Assembly: GCA_030849075.1 (NCBI GenBank)
Contig: JASAOO010003426.1
Location: forward strand, 1 to 59,766
Direction: 5' to 3'
DNA: 59,766 nt
DNA from: Zelonia costaricensis
Lineage: Eukaryota > Euglenozoa > Kinetoplastea > Trypanosomatida > Trypanosomatidae
Part shown: piece by piece, positions 48,591 through 57,929 of the stretch
Layout: every line of letters starts with the position of its first letter
Position numbering within the stretch: position 1 is the first letter of the stretch
The notes under the pieces: model-generated
The model's input: only the letters and a program-made list of their open reading frames with translations
The model's database searches: none
What the model was told of the DNA's origin: nothing
Position numbers and translations under genes: made by a program

Positions 48591-50843
48591 ATGGTGGCCG
48601 CGTCCGCATCCGCTACGGCAACGCAGCCGGCACCGCCGCCGCCGCCGGACGCGGCGGTGCCCACCGTGCAGGAGGTGCACCTCGCCTTCCACGAGCTGCT
48701 AGAGAAGGGCGTGAACCTGACGCTGCCGCGAGTGGTGGCAGCGCAGGAGGCGCTGCATGAGGCACTACGGGAACACACGCGGCTGCTGACATACATGGAG
48801 ACGCACGGGCAGCCCACCGCGGATGCCGCGATAGTGGAAGCCGGCGGTGAGCCGGCGTGCGTCTACACGTTCCGCGTTGTGCTCGAGAATGCGTCGGTGA
48901 CGGTGCTCGACTGCATCGACGCGGCAACGCAGCAGCGTCAGCGTGAGACTCAGCAGAGTGCGCCGGCGCCCACCCTCTCCACCTCCTCGCCCACGCAGCC
49001 GCTGCCGTCTACGGCCTCGGCGGCGGCCGCTGCGCTGGCGGAGGACATCTTGCAGTGCGTGGAGGTCATTATTGAGTCTCTGAGCTGGGCCCTGCTCCGC
49101 TCCGGTGTGGTGTCTGACGTGCTCGAGTACCTGATCGGCCTGCAGCAGCGATTGGCAGCACTGACGGCGCACGCGATGGAGGTATCGGCGAAGATGCAGG
49201 AGTTGGCTGAGAACTCATCGGGTCCTGCCACACCCGGCACCGCCGCCATTCCTTCGGCCGCGGTGGTCGTCCTGCTGCCCGCGTGGCTGCGTCAGGCCAA
49301 CACCGCCGCCGGCGTTCTCGTGCACTTTGTGAGCGCCACGTACCCGCACGGCGCGTGGTTCGCCTACCGCAACCGCCGCGCCGTCGTGCGCAGCCGCCGT
49401 CTGCGGCACCCTTCTGATGTGGGCGAGGCCCCTTTCGAGGTGCTCGTGCGCGCTGCCGCGCGTGTCGAGGACGAAGACATCACCGCACTCTCGATGGTGC
49501 TGCAGCGGGTGGCGCAGGCGCACACCAAGTGCCTGTCCAGCGTGCGCACGACGCGGGAGCGGCCGGCGGACCGCCACAGCCTCGCCCACGTCTTCGCGCC
49601 CCTCAACGCCGCGCTGAACGACCTCACGGCGACGTGCGAGGACCTGATTAGGCGTCGCGAGGACGACCGGCCGCACGCACACGCGGTGCTCGAGGCCGGG
49701 AACGTCTTCACGTGGCTGACGACCGAGCTGGAGCCGTGCGTCGTGGTGGAGGAGGCGTTTGGCAGCGCCAACACGCACCTGAGCAAAATCACCGCGCGGG
49801 GCAACGTGCTCCTCCTGCAGCAGCAGGAAAGCGGGTTCGCCGTGGCGCGGCCGGAGCTGACCAAGGCGATGATCTCCTGGGCCGGCATGCTACGCGAGAT
49901 CCTGCAGCGCGTCGTGCTGATGGTACTGTACCGCTACCCCCGCGCCGTGCCGTGGGGGGAGTCGCTGGAGTTCCCGATGCCGCGCCACACTCTCGCCCCG
50001 CACCCGCCCTCCGTCCCACGCGGGAGCGGCGCCGCGGCGGTGCCCGTGTGGCGCAGGGAGGCCTCCGCCGCTGCGCCCCGTGCCGAGGCGGCTGCCCGCC
50101 GCTCCCCATCCCCCCCGCCCGAGGCGCTCACGTCGCCGCCGCAGATGGAGTTGTCGGCGGGGTCTGCGCACGCCGCTGGGCGCAGCCCGGCAGATGGGAT
50201 TTCGCCCGTGATGGTGCCCGAGACAGTGCCGCCGCCGCTGATGCTGCAGTCGATGGACCCACCGCCGCTGCCGTCTTCGATGGCAGCTGCCGCGGCCGCC
50301 GCCCGGCCTGCGGGGGAGTGCACGCTCGATGTCGTGACGCAGACGTGGACCGTGCGTGGATTCCATCAGCCGCTGGTCGACGCCGCCACCGGGGCGGAGC
50401 AGGAGCCGGTGTTCGTCACGCTGCCCGAGGCGAAGGTTGACCGCAGCCACCTCGTCCGCATCATCGACTGCTTTAATGCGTACGTGACGGTGCCCACGAA
50501 GGTGAAGGGGGTCGCGGTGGAGCACTGCCAGCACGCGAAGCTGCAGCTGGCGGGCAGCATCGGCCCTGTTCGCATCACCGACTCGGAGCGGCAGGAGATG
50601 CTGATCGAGACCTCCGCGCCGCGCGTGTACGCGACGCGGGTGACGGGGCTGACGGTGCATCTCGCTGGCGACCGCGAGACCGAGCTCGTTACGAAGATGG
50701 CCACGAACGTGAACGTGACGGTTATGCTGGAGATGCCGGATGGGGAGCAGGAGGTGCGTGAGCTGGCGCTGCCGGAGCAGTACAGCACCACCGTTAAAGA
50801 CGGTGATCACCTCGTGACGACGGAGGTGACGTACTCGGGCTGA
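48591..50843 (+). CDS. CAP: Cyclase-associated protein CAP/Srv2
   Basis: A 750-residue protein from the ATG at 48591; the TTG eight codons upstream is not a likely start. CAP binds actin monomers and, with cofilin, recycles actin. The C-terminal ~150 residues are the CARP beta-helix, with blocks VEHCQHAKLQLAGSIGPV, MLIETSAPRVYATRVTGLTV and the ending PEQYSTTVKDGDHLVTTEVT, which parallels the PEQF...LVTTVTE ending of animal CAP. Residues about 320-470 match the helical folded (HFCD) domain, including ISWAGMLREILQRVV. A Pro/Ala/Ser linker with short poly-Pro joins them. I do not see a clear WH2 motif in the linker. About 300 extra residues lie before the HFCD (including VHLAFHELLEKG and TVLDCIDAATQQ), so the protein is longer than yeast (526) or human (about 475) CAP. 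Confidence 0.85.
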   Translation: MVAASASATATQPAPPPPPDAAVPTVQEVHLAFHELLEKGVNLTLPRVVAAQEALHEALREHTRLLTYMETHGQPTADAAIVEAGGEPACVYTFRVVLENASVTVLDCIDAATQQRQRETQQSAPAPTLSTSSPTQPLPSTASAAAAALAEDILQCVEVIIESLSWALLRSGVVSDVLEYLIGLQQRLAALTAHAMEVSAKMQELAENSSGPATPGTAAIPSAAVVVLLPAWLRQANTAAGVLVHFVSATYPHGAWFAYRNRRAVVRSRRLRHPSDVGEAPFEVLVRAAARVEDEDITALSMVLQRVAQAHTKCLSSVRTTRERPADRHSLAHVFAPLNAALNDLTATCEDLIRRREDDRPHAHAVLEAGNVFTWLTTELEPCVVVEEAFGSANTHLSKITARGNVLLLQQQESGFAVARPELTKAMISWAGMLREILQRVVLMVLYRYPRAVPWGESLEFPMPRHTLAPHPPSVPRGSGAAAVPVWRREASAAAPRAEAAARRSPSPPPEALTSPPQMELSAGSAHAAGRSPADGISPVMVPETVPPPLMLQSMDPPPLPSSMAAAAAAARPAGECTLDVVTQTWTVRGFHQPLVDAATGAEQEPVFVTLPEAKVDRSHLVRIIDCFNAYVTVPTKVKGVAVEHCQHAKLQLAGSIGPVRITDSERQEMLIETSAPRVYATRVTGLTVHLAGDRETELVTKMATNVNVTVMLEMPDGEQEVRELALPEQYSTTVKDGDHLVTTEVTYSG

Positions 50844-52404
50844 CCCGCGATGCTGCGCGTGAGAGAACGGAGGAGGGGAAGTGCGAAGGGAGGGCCGGGG
50901 GCGGCGGCGGGTGGAGGTCTTGGCTAGTGTGATGAAGGGGAGGGGTGAGTGGGAGCGGCGGAGGAAATCTTCGATGTGTTTGCCTGCCGTGCTGCGTGCG
51001 ATGCATCCTTGCCACCTTCGGGGGGGGGAGGGGGAGCCGTGGTGGAGCAAGGTGTGCGCGTACCCGCTTTCCCGCGTGTTGCACGGTTGCACTCACCTTC
51101 CTTTTGTTTTCAGCTCCCGTCCAGCCGCCCCCCTCCCCCCCCACTCTTGGCAAGCTCGCACCCGCCATGTTCCCTTACTCCGTCTCTGCCCTCCTTACCC
51201 ATCCGATGTGCTCCTTCTTGCACGCCCCGTTGGCGTGAACCGTCGCCTGCTCCCCTTGGTCCATACTCCCGGTACAACCACCTCATCTACCTTCCTCCTT
51301 CTTTCTGTGTCGCCTGTGTGCGCAGCGATGATGGCTTGTGCGGGCGTGTGTGCTCGTGTGTTCACGCAAACTGCGCGTGTACGGTGATGTACACGGGTGG
51401 TGGCGACGACTACGTGCCTGCTTGTGTATGTGCTTCTGCAGCTTTCTGAACAGCAATGTGCCTTCATTTTTACCTTCGCCTCTCTGTGTCTGTGTGTGTC
51501 TTATATCATGTGCGTCGTCTTCTACATTCCTCGTTCCTGTGTGTTGGAGCGCTTCTGTGTGTCTCTGTGTGTGTGTCTGTGTGTGTCCGTGTTCTCGCCG
51601 TCTCCCCTCCTCTTGCGACTTCTGTGCTCCCCATTTCCCATCCTCCCGTCGTGCAGAGAATCGCTGTGTAAAGATGGAGGAGGAGTGCGAGGCGCGTCGA
51701 TCACTTTGTGTGTGTGTTTGCGTGTGCGCGCAGGTCGTTACCCGCCTACTACCCAAATGCCAACCACCATCCTACGCCAACCTCCCCTGAGAAACTCACA
51801 ACCAGCAACACCGCGTACGATGCGGCACCGACAACATGCATGCATTCACACGCACGCATGCACACACGCACACGCTCCCACGCACACGAATGACGTCAAG
51901 GTAGTGCAAGTGCGCGCGCCCTCTCTGACCGTGTCTTGAAGAAGGATCGATGGGGGGAGGGGTGAGCACTGCGTCGGCCTCTTGCCCTCACCCTCTTCTC
52001 CCTCCCTCCCTCCCTGGGCGACGCTCACCCGCGTGACTCCGCCGCGCCTGCGCTTTCACCGCTCCCCTCCTCCCTCCACTGCAGCGTCCCTCTCCCCCCC
52101 CCCCACACACACACACACCGCTCTCTGGCGCTCGTGCGCGTCCATCTCCCGCGCCTCCACACCCCTTCGCACAGTCGTATCCGCACGGACACCACGCCAA
52201 GCAAGCGAAAGGAAGGAAGGCCACACTGTTCGCGTCTCCCCCCCCCCTCCAACGGTTTTCTCTTCTTCTTCCTCTCCTTATCCGCTTCCGTGACGTGCAA
52301 CCTCCACACTTGGCGTGCACGAGTGCGCGTGTGCGTGCCTCTGTGTTTCTGTGAGTTGATTCTCCCGCTCTCTCTCTCTCTCTCTCCACCGCACACCCAC
52401 ACGA
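50844..52404 (+). other. 1.6-kb intergenic spacer
   Basis: Low-complexity DNA with G-runs near 51021-51030, TG/TC-rich stretches (51480-51600), CA-rich patches near 51850-51895, a C-run plus CA repeat at about 52096-52120, and CT repeats directly before the AspRS gene (52366-52388). No gene is supported in either strand. Confidence 0.6.
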
Positions 52405-52412
52405 ATGCGCAG
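52366..52412 (+). promoter_or_regulatory. Pyrimidine tract whose first AG lies inside AspRS codon 3
   Basis: A (CT)n-rich tract at 52366-52388 has no AG between it and the start codon. The first AG is at 52411-52412, within ATG-CGC-AGC. Use of this AG would remove the first start codon and leave the in-frame ATG at 52519 as the first AUG. Acceptors further upstream (an AG lies at about 52353) would keep the first start. Confidence 0.45.
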
Positions 52413-54228
52413 CCTCCTCTCGTCGCGACGCCGCGGCGTCCCGGCCAGCGCCGCGGCGTCGCACGCACTCCGGCCCGCCAGTCGGCCCGACATCGCCACT
52501 GCGGTGGCGCGGCGCCGTATGCACACGGCGAGCACTGGCGCGTCGTCCTCGTCGGCACCTGCCGCAGGGGTGGTGCCCGCTTCTGCGTGCCTCGCGGCGC
52601 ATGGCGTCCCCATCGCAGCCCTGCGCGCCGCCTTCGACTCCGCCGCCCACACGGATCCCGCAAGCGCCGCTGTTCGCGAGGGCGATGTGGTCACGGTGCG
52701 GGCCCGGGTGGAGCGTGTGCGGGGCCGCGGCAAGCTCGCCTTTCTGCACCTCCGGCAGCCGCCGCTGGAGTCACTGCAGGCTGTGTGCGAGGGAAAGGAG
52801 CTGGCAAGGCAGGCGAAGGACATCACGCCGGAGTCGATTGCAGATGTCACGGGCGTCGTGCACCGAGCCTCGACGGCGGTGCAGTCGACGACTTGCCAAG
52901 GGTGCGAGCTGCGCGTGACGGCGCTGCACGTGATCAGCCGCGCCGCGACGCCGCTGCCGTTCCCCTACCACGACCCCAACACGAAACTCGACACGCGGCT
53001 CAACCACCGCGTGATCGACCTGCGGACCGAGCGCATGGTGGCGGTCGCACGTCTCGTCTCGGCGCTCGGACAGTGCTTCCGCGATGAGCTCCTCGCACGC
53101 GGCTTCATCGAGGTGCACACCCCGAAGCTGCTCAGCGCCGCGTCTGAGGGTGGCAGCAACGTCTTTCAGGTGGACTACTTCGAGCGCAAGGCGTACCTCG
53201 CGCAGTCTCCGCAGCTGTACAAGCAGATGATGCTCATGGGCGACGCGATGCGCGTCTTCGAGGTCGGTCCTGTCTTCCGCGCCGAGAACAGTCTCACACA
53301 CCGCCACCTGACGGAGTTCGTTGGCCTCGATGGCGAGATGGTCATCCAGCAGAGCCACACGGAGGTGCTGGATGTGCTGGAGCCCGTGATGTGCGCGATG
53401 TTGGCGAGGCTGACGACCGCACACCGGCCCCTCTTGGACGTGCTCCGGCAACAGCTGGCACCGCCGCCATCGCGCGAGGGCCCGCCCATCTCGGAGGATG
53501 AGGGCACAGCCGCCGCGGACGCGCTGAGTGGTGCGGCGCGTGACTCGGCCCTCCAGGATGTGTGCTGCCACGTCTCCCCAGCTCGCATGGCCGAGCTCGG
53601 CATCGCCACGGACGGGCAGACCACGGCTCCGGCACCACCGCTGTCACCCGCAGCGCCTGCCCACATCACGGCGGCGGACCCGTACCACGCGCGGGTGGGT
53701 GGGGGCGGAGGCGGCTGCCGTGTGCTGCGCCTCGCCTTTGCTGACGCCGCGCGACTCCTGATGGACCACGGCGGGCCCCACGCGGCGCCGGCTGACCGCG
53801 CCGTCCCGCTGGACGACTTCTCGCTTCCACAGGAGCGCCGGCTTGGCCAGCTGGTCAAGGACCGCTACGGCGTGGACCTGTACGTCGTGGACGCTTTCCC
53901 TGCTGCGGCCCGCCCCTTCTACACGATGCCGGTGTCGGAGGCGGCGCCGGAGGGCCCGACGCGGAGCTTCGACATGTACCTCCGTGGGGAGGAGGTCTGC
54001 AGCGGGGCGCAGCGCGTGCACGACGTGGCGCTGCTGGAGCGTCGCCTCGCCGCGAAGCAGGTCGACGCGGCGAGTGTGAAGGACTACGTGGACGCGTTCC
54101 GCTACGGGGCGTGGCCGCACGGCGGCTTCGGGCTCGGGCTCGAGCGCATCGCCCTGTTCTTCACCGGGCTGGACGACATCCGCCAAGTCTCCCTCTTCCC
54201 GCGCGACCCGAAACGCATCAGCCCGTGA
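52405..54228 (+). CDS. Aspartyl-tRNA synthetase with mitochondrial-type presequence
   Basis: A 607-residue class IIb synthetase that charges tRNA-Asp. Residues 1-38 (MRSLLSSRRRGVPASAAASH and on to ARRR) are Arg/Ser/Ala-rich with one acidic residue, fitting a mitochondrial presequence. An OB-fold tRNA-binding domain follows at about 85-185. The catalytic core resembles eukaryotic cytosolic AspRS rather than bacterial AspRS: LNHRVIDLRTERMV, SAASEGGSNVFQVDYF, AYLAQSPQLYKQMM, motif 2 FRAENSLTHRHLTEF (F291, R292), RPFYTMPVSEA, and motif 3 GFGLGLERIALFF (R581), ending SLFPRDPKRISP. An insertion of about 70 low-complexity residues (encoded near 53440-53710) sits between motif 2 and the conserved LGQLVKDRYG segment. 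Trypanosomatids are known to have two AspRS genes; this looks like the organellar one. Met39 (52519) could start a presequence-free form. Confidence 0.92.
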   Translation: MRSLLSSRRRGVPASAAASHALRPASRPDIATAVARRRMHTASTGASSSSAPAAGVVPASACLAAHGVPIAALRAAFDSAAHTDPASAAVREGDVVTVRARVERVRGRGKLAFLHLRQPPLESLQAVCEGKELARQAKDITPESIADVTGVVHRASTAVQSTTCQGCELRVTALHVISRAATPLPFPYHDPNTKLDTRLNHRVIDLRTERMVAVARLVSALGQCFRDELLARGFIEVHTPKLLSAASEGGSNVFQVDYFERKAYLAQSPQLYKQMMLMGDAMRVFEVGPVFRAENSLTHRHLTEFVGLDGEMVIQQSHTEVLDVLEPVMCAMLARLTTAHRPLLDVLRQQLAPPPSREGPPISEDEGTAAADALSGAARDSALQDVCCHVSPARMAELGIATDGQTTAPAPPLSPAAPAHITAADPYHARVGGGGGGCRVLRLAFADAARLLMDHGGPHAAPADRAVPLDDFSLPQERRLGQLVKDRYGVDLYVVDAFPAAARPFYTMPVSEAAPEGPTRSFDMYLRGEEVCSGAQRVHDVALLERRLAAKQVDAASVKDYVDAFRYGAWPHGGFGLGLERIALFFTGLDDIRQVSLFPRDPKRISP

Positions 54229-54686
54229 CGAGTGGTGGTGGTGGTGGTGGTGAGCCCGCTCGCTCTGTTCTCGTTTTCCGCGTCTTGCCGGTTGCTGGCG
54301 CCGCGGTGCTGTTGGGCCGCAGGCATGGCGGCTACTCTTCGCCACACACACACACGCAGACACACAGACACACAGACACACACACACATGCGCACAACAG
54401 CTGCTGCCTTCAACTCAACACCCCTCACCCCTGGGTGGATCGTCGCTGCATCAGGGGGGAGGAAAGGGCTCCACACGAACGAGCTCGCACCTCCCTAACG
54501 TCCGCTTGCCTGAAAGGCAGCGACTGCATGCGTCGCCTGCGCTCGCACGCGTGTGACCTCCACCTTCTCCCTTTCGCAGTGCTTGGTCATCTCTGTTCCA
54601 CTCGCGACGCGCTCTATCCTGTCCCAGTCGTGGCCGGCCCCCCCCCCCCTCCCCCTCCCGCTCCCCTCTTTGCACTTGGCGCGGTC
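54229..54686 (+). other. Intergenic spacer with CA repeats and poly-C
   Basis: GTG/GGT repeats right after the AspRS stop (about 54232-54252), CA-rich DNA with CACAGA units (54342-54388), and a C-run with pyrimidine tract (54639-54670). In-frame ATG at 54528 could extend the next gene; see that entry. Confidence 0.65.
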
Positions 54687-55958
54687 ATGCACGCCAGATG
54701 CAGCAGACACCAGCACCGCCTTCTCCTGCTGCGGCGCCCATGCGGTGGTGGTGGTGGTGCTGCTGCGATCCACAATGATGCGGCAAGGGCACGTTCCGCT
54801 CTAGCACGCCCCCCTCACGGTGGGGCCCGCTGGCACAGCACGCACCACGGGCATCACCCCTCCGCCGGCAGTGTCCCCCTCTCCACCCTGCCACCGACTC
54901 GCTACGACCACACAACGCCCCAGCGCTGCCCGACAGCCGCGGTGCTCGTGGAGGCGAGCGGAAGTCTGCGCGTCACTCTTCCGCACTGTGTGACCGCGGT
55001 GCAGGCGGCGGTGCGTGCCGAGTTGCGAGCTGTCTTGGCGCGGCACCTCGTCGCGCCGCTGCTGCAGGCCGCGTCTGCAGAAGCGTTCCTCGTCACGGAC
55101 GCGGTAAACACCGACCAACCCGGCTTGGACCGGGACGCGGCTGCCGTGCACGCTGCCGCGGCGGTGCACTGCGCAACGGCGTCAGCGAGCAACCTGCGCT
55201 ACGTGGCCTTCTCGCACGCGCAGCCCTCCCTGCGGCATCCCAGCTGGGACGGCATGTGGGCCGCTACCACCGCGACGGCAGGCGCCTCCGCGCCGCTCGC
55301 CTCGTCCGCCAGCGACCCCGCAGCACGCCACAACCGGCTGCCTATCGACGGCGCCAGCACTATTTACCTCGACGACGTGTCGTGCGACGCCGTCGAGCTG
55401 CAGAATGCGCGTGCGGTGGTGCAGCCCCACCTCGTCGAGCTGACACCTCTTCTGGGCTGCCAGACCGACGGCGGCGTTGCCTCCTTCACGGCCGTCTGCA
55501 TGAACACGGGAACGGACCTCGCTGCGCCCTCTTTGCGGCCATGTGTGACATTCTGGGAGCGGCACCGCGTGGACGTCTTCGTGCCGCCACTTGTGCAGGT
55601 GCAGGCCGCAGTGCGGCACCTGCTTCGGCGACGGCGACCACCTACCGACTTCGTGACCCGTGAAGCAGACGCGGGAGCGCAAGGTATGCACGGAACGGCT
55701 GAGGTGAGGCGACTGGGCGTGGACCGGTGCGCCCCCGCGCCGCGGCCCTTCGCCCTGCTCGCGGTCGTCGCCCCAGAGCATCACACCGCCGCGTACGTGG
55801 CATTCATGGAGATGCTCGAGCAGGAGCGCAGCGCCGCCCTCGAGCGTGCGTCGCCGGTGCATGACGCGCTGCTGCGTCACTCAGAGGCGATGGGTGGGCC
55901 CGTGCAGCTGATGCTCTTCGATAGCAGCGGACTCGTGCGGGTCTCGGCGGCCGTGTAG
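54687..55958 (+). CDS. Unrecognised protein with mitochondrial-looking N-terminus
   Basis: A 423-residue protein if started at 54687. The N-terminus (MHARCSRHQHRLLLLRRPCG) and the next 40 residues are Arg/His/Ala-rich and almost free of acidic residues, as in mitochondrial presequences. An in-frame ATG at 54528 would add 53 residues read from a C-run and pyrimidine tract, which looks like 5' UTR; the choice is uncertain. The rest is not strongly low-complexity: TAAVLVEASGSLRVTLPHCV, AELRAVLARHLVAPLL, TIYLDDVSCDAVELQNARAV, CVTFWERHRVDVFVPPLV and PFALLAVVAPEHHTAAYVAF. No membrane span or catalytic motif is recognised. A mitochondrial, kinetoplastid-specific protein is my inference. Confidence 0.65.
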   Translation: MHARCSRHQHRLLLLRRPCGGGGGAAAIHNDAARARSALARPPHGGARWHSTHHGHHPSAGSVPLSTLPPTRYDHTTPQRCPTAAVLVEASGSLRVTLPHCVTAVQAAVRAELRAVLARHLVAPLLQAASAEAFLVTDAVNTDQPGLDRDAAAVHAAAAVHCATASASNLRYVAFSHAQPSLRHPSWDGMWAATTATAGASAPLASSASDPAARHNRLPIDGASTIYLDDVSCDAVELQNARAVVQPHLVELTPLLGCQTDGGVASFTAVCMNTGTDLAAPSLRPCVTFWERHRVDVFVPPLVQVQAAVRHLLRRRRPPTDFVTREADAGAQGMHGTAEVRRLGVDRCAPAPRPFALLAVVAPEHHTAAYVAFMEMLEQERSAALERASPVHDALLRHSEAMGGPVQLMLFDSSGLVRVSAAV

Positions 55959-56687
55959 CGCCGGGGCTCTGTGCCCACGGCCGTCTCACACAGGCGCCCT
56001 CTTGCGCTTCTCTTGCGCTTAGCTCTCGTGTCGCTGCTGACGCTGCTACTGCTCGAGGTAGCTTCAGGACAGAAGCGGTGCACTTCGCCAGCACAAGCGC
56101 GATACACTTGAGTTCCATTCACAGCGCTGCACTGGCCCCCACATCGAGAACGGCATCTCGCACGGGTAGGTGTGTACACGCACCTTGGGAGCGGCTGGAG
56201 CGGGTGGCACCCGACGGGTCTCAAGAAGGTGGCAACGCTGCACTCGATGCGCACGCGCACACACACACACACACACACACGTACACGTACACCTTTCTTG
56301 CGTATCAGGGCCTCCACAAAAGGGCAGGGGCACACGAGCTGGGCCTGGCAGAGCCGAGGACCTAACTTGAACCCCTCGCGTGTGCATTACCCCACTGTAT
56401 GCGTTGGTGCAGCTAAATGAAAGTCGAAGCCTCTCGCGACCAGTATTTCCCGGCAACGATACTCCCGTTTGCCCTAAAAGGGGACGAGGTCTGGTCCTGG
56501 CCAAGAGTCTACTTCCAGGATGGTGACGAGACACGCGAGCGCAACGAAGCGTCGTCGCAGTCATCTCCCGAAATGTGTGGGAGGCTGGTGAGCGCATGCG
56601 GGTAGCAGGAGCCCAGCCGTGAGCACCACGTTCTTCACTCCCTTCTTCCCGATCTTTCTCATCTCAGTCGCTCGACATTCACGATCG
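55959..56687 (+). other. Intergenic spacer
   Basis: The only notable repeat is a CA-rich tract with ACGTAC units at about 56257-56290. It ends in a clear pyrimidine tract and AG before the next ATG. No gene is supported. Confidence 0.65.
56631..56667 (+). promoter_or_regulatory. Candidate trans-splice acceptor
   Basis: A pyrimidine tract at 56631-56665 ends in CTCAG (AG at 56666-56667), 20 bases before the ATG at 56688. It argues against using the upstream GTG at 56619 as a start. Confidence 0.6.
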
Positions 56688-57929
56688 ATGGCGTGCGAGT
56701 GTGCGCTGCACCTCGCCCTAGATGCAGACCTCGCCGTCTCCTTCGACGAGCTGCTGTGTGGCGCACCGCCAGCAAGGCTCTTCACCAACGTACCAGCACG
56801 CACCCGAGTGTGTGGGGTGCGGCAGGTGAACGCCGTCGCGCAGACCGCTGTGCTGCGGCTGGTGCCCGTATCGGGAGCCGCAGGCTCACCCAGACCCGAT
56901 GGAGGTGACGCCGTGCCGCCGGCACTCGCTGCGATTTCCTCTACCGTGTTTGCCTTTCTCGTGCTCGACGCGCAGCAGGCGCCGCAGCTCCTCTCCAGCG
57001 CGACGGCGCGTCGCTGCCCTCCCCACCCAAGCGGCGCCGGTCCGCTGGGTTGGTACCTCGATGCCGTGGTGCGCGGCCTCCATGAAGAGGCCGTCGACGA
57101 TGCGGGGGCACGCGGTTGCAGCAGCAGCCCCACACCGAATTCCCCGAGCGCTGCAGCGGCACCGGTCACATCGGCCTCAGTACACGCGCATGCGACGTCG
57201 AGCCCTCGTGGTGTGGTGCACCTCTCGCTTCTCGTTATGCCCAACGCGACGGTGGGACTGAGCGGGCTGAACGCCACGAACGTGAACATCAGCAGCGCTG
57301 AAGCGGCGACGCTCTTCGCTTCCGCAGCCGCCTGGGCTGCAGCTCGACGAGCTCTGACGGACGCAAGCGCGTCCATAGCGCCATCGGCGGAGCTCCCACT
57401 GGAGGCGCAGGTGGCTGCCGTGGAGCTCGACCTGTGCACTACTGCGGCGCACGTGTCGCAGGCGGCGCACATGATCGCCGCGCTGGGCCACAAGCTTCTC
57501 AAGACGTGGGCCACCACCGCCACAACGGCAGCGGCAGCCTCCAGTCACACCGGTGGCGAGGCTGCCGCTGCTGCTGCTGCTGCTGCTGCAGACGCAGCCG
57601 CTGCAGTGGAGGTGCGGCCCGACACACAGCGCAAGTGCATGCCAACGGACTTCCACGCCCTGTACTCGAGCATGCTGACTGAGATCTCCTCCTTCTCCGC
57701 CCGCAAGACGATGGCTGCCGTGGCGGCGTTCCCGACCTTGTGCCACCTGCTCGAGTACGTCGACGGCATCGTGCCTGCCGATCAGCAAACGACACCAGCG
57801 ACCACGACGACGTCCACCCGAAGGGGCGGCGTCGGGGCCGTGTACAGCAGCAACTATGGAGAGCACCGGTCATGGAATGTGCTGAACGGCGCCATCATTG
57901 AGGCCCTCGTGACGGAGTACGAGCGCTGA
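56688..57929 (+). CDS. Unrecognised protein, 413 residues
   Basis: The start is the ATG at 56688 (MACECALHLALDADLAVSFD), directly after a strong splice acceptor. The N-terminal ~130 residues look folded (TRVCGVRQVNAVAQTAVLRL, TVFAFLVLDAQQ, GPLGWYLDAVVRGLHEEAV). A second folded section at about 180-290 includes VVHLSLLVMPNATVGLSGLN and a helical run with EAQVAAVELDLCTTAAHVSQ. An Ala-rich low-complexity stretch follows, then a conserved-looking C-terminus (FHALYSSMLTEISSFSARKT, LCHLLEYVDGIV). No known domain or motif is recognised, and no membrane span. Confidence 0.7.
   Translation: MACECALHLALDADLAVSFDELLCGAPPARLFTNVPARTRVCGVRQVNAVAQTAVLRLVPVSGAAGSPRPDGGDAVPPALAAISSTVFAFLVLDAQQAPQLLSSATARRCPPHPSGAGPLGWYLDAVVRGLHEEAVDDAGARGCSSSPTPNSPSAAAAPVTSASVHAHATSSPRGVVHLSLLVMPNATVGLSGLNATNVNISSAEAATLFASAAAWAAARRALTDASASIAPSAELPLEAQVAAVELDLCTTAAHVSQAAHMIAALGHKLLKTWATTATTAAAASSHTGGEAAAAAAAAAADAAAAVEVRPDTQRKCMPTDFHALYSSMLTEISSFSARKTMAAVAAFPTLCHLLEYVDGIVPADQQTTPATTTTSTRRGGVGAVYSSNYGEHRSWNVLNGAIIEALVTEYER

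Noticed and set aside
52405..54228. Lysyl- or asparaginyl-tRNA synthetase
   Set aside because: All class IIb enzymes share motifs, but the AYLAQSPQLYKQ and RPFYTMP phrases with the FRAENSLTHRHLTEF motif fit eukaryotic AspRS best.
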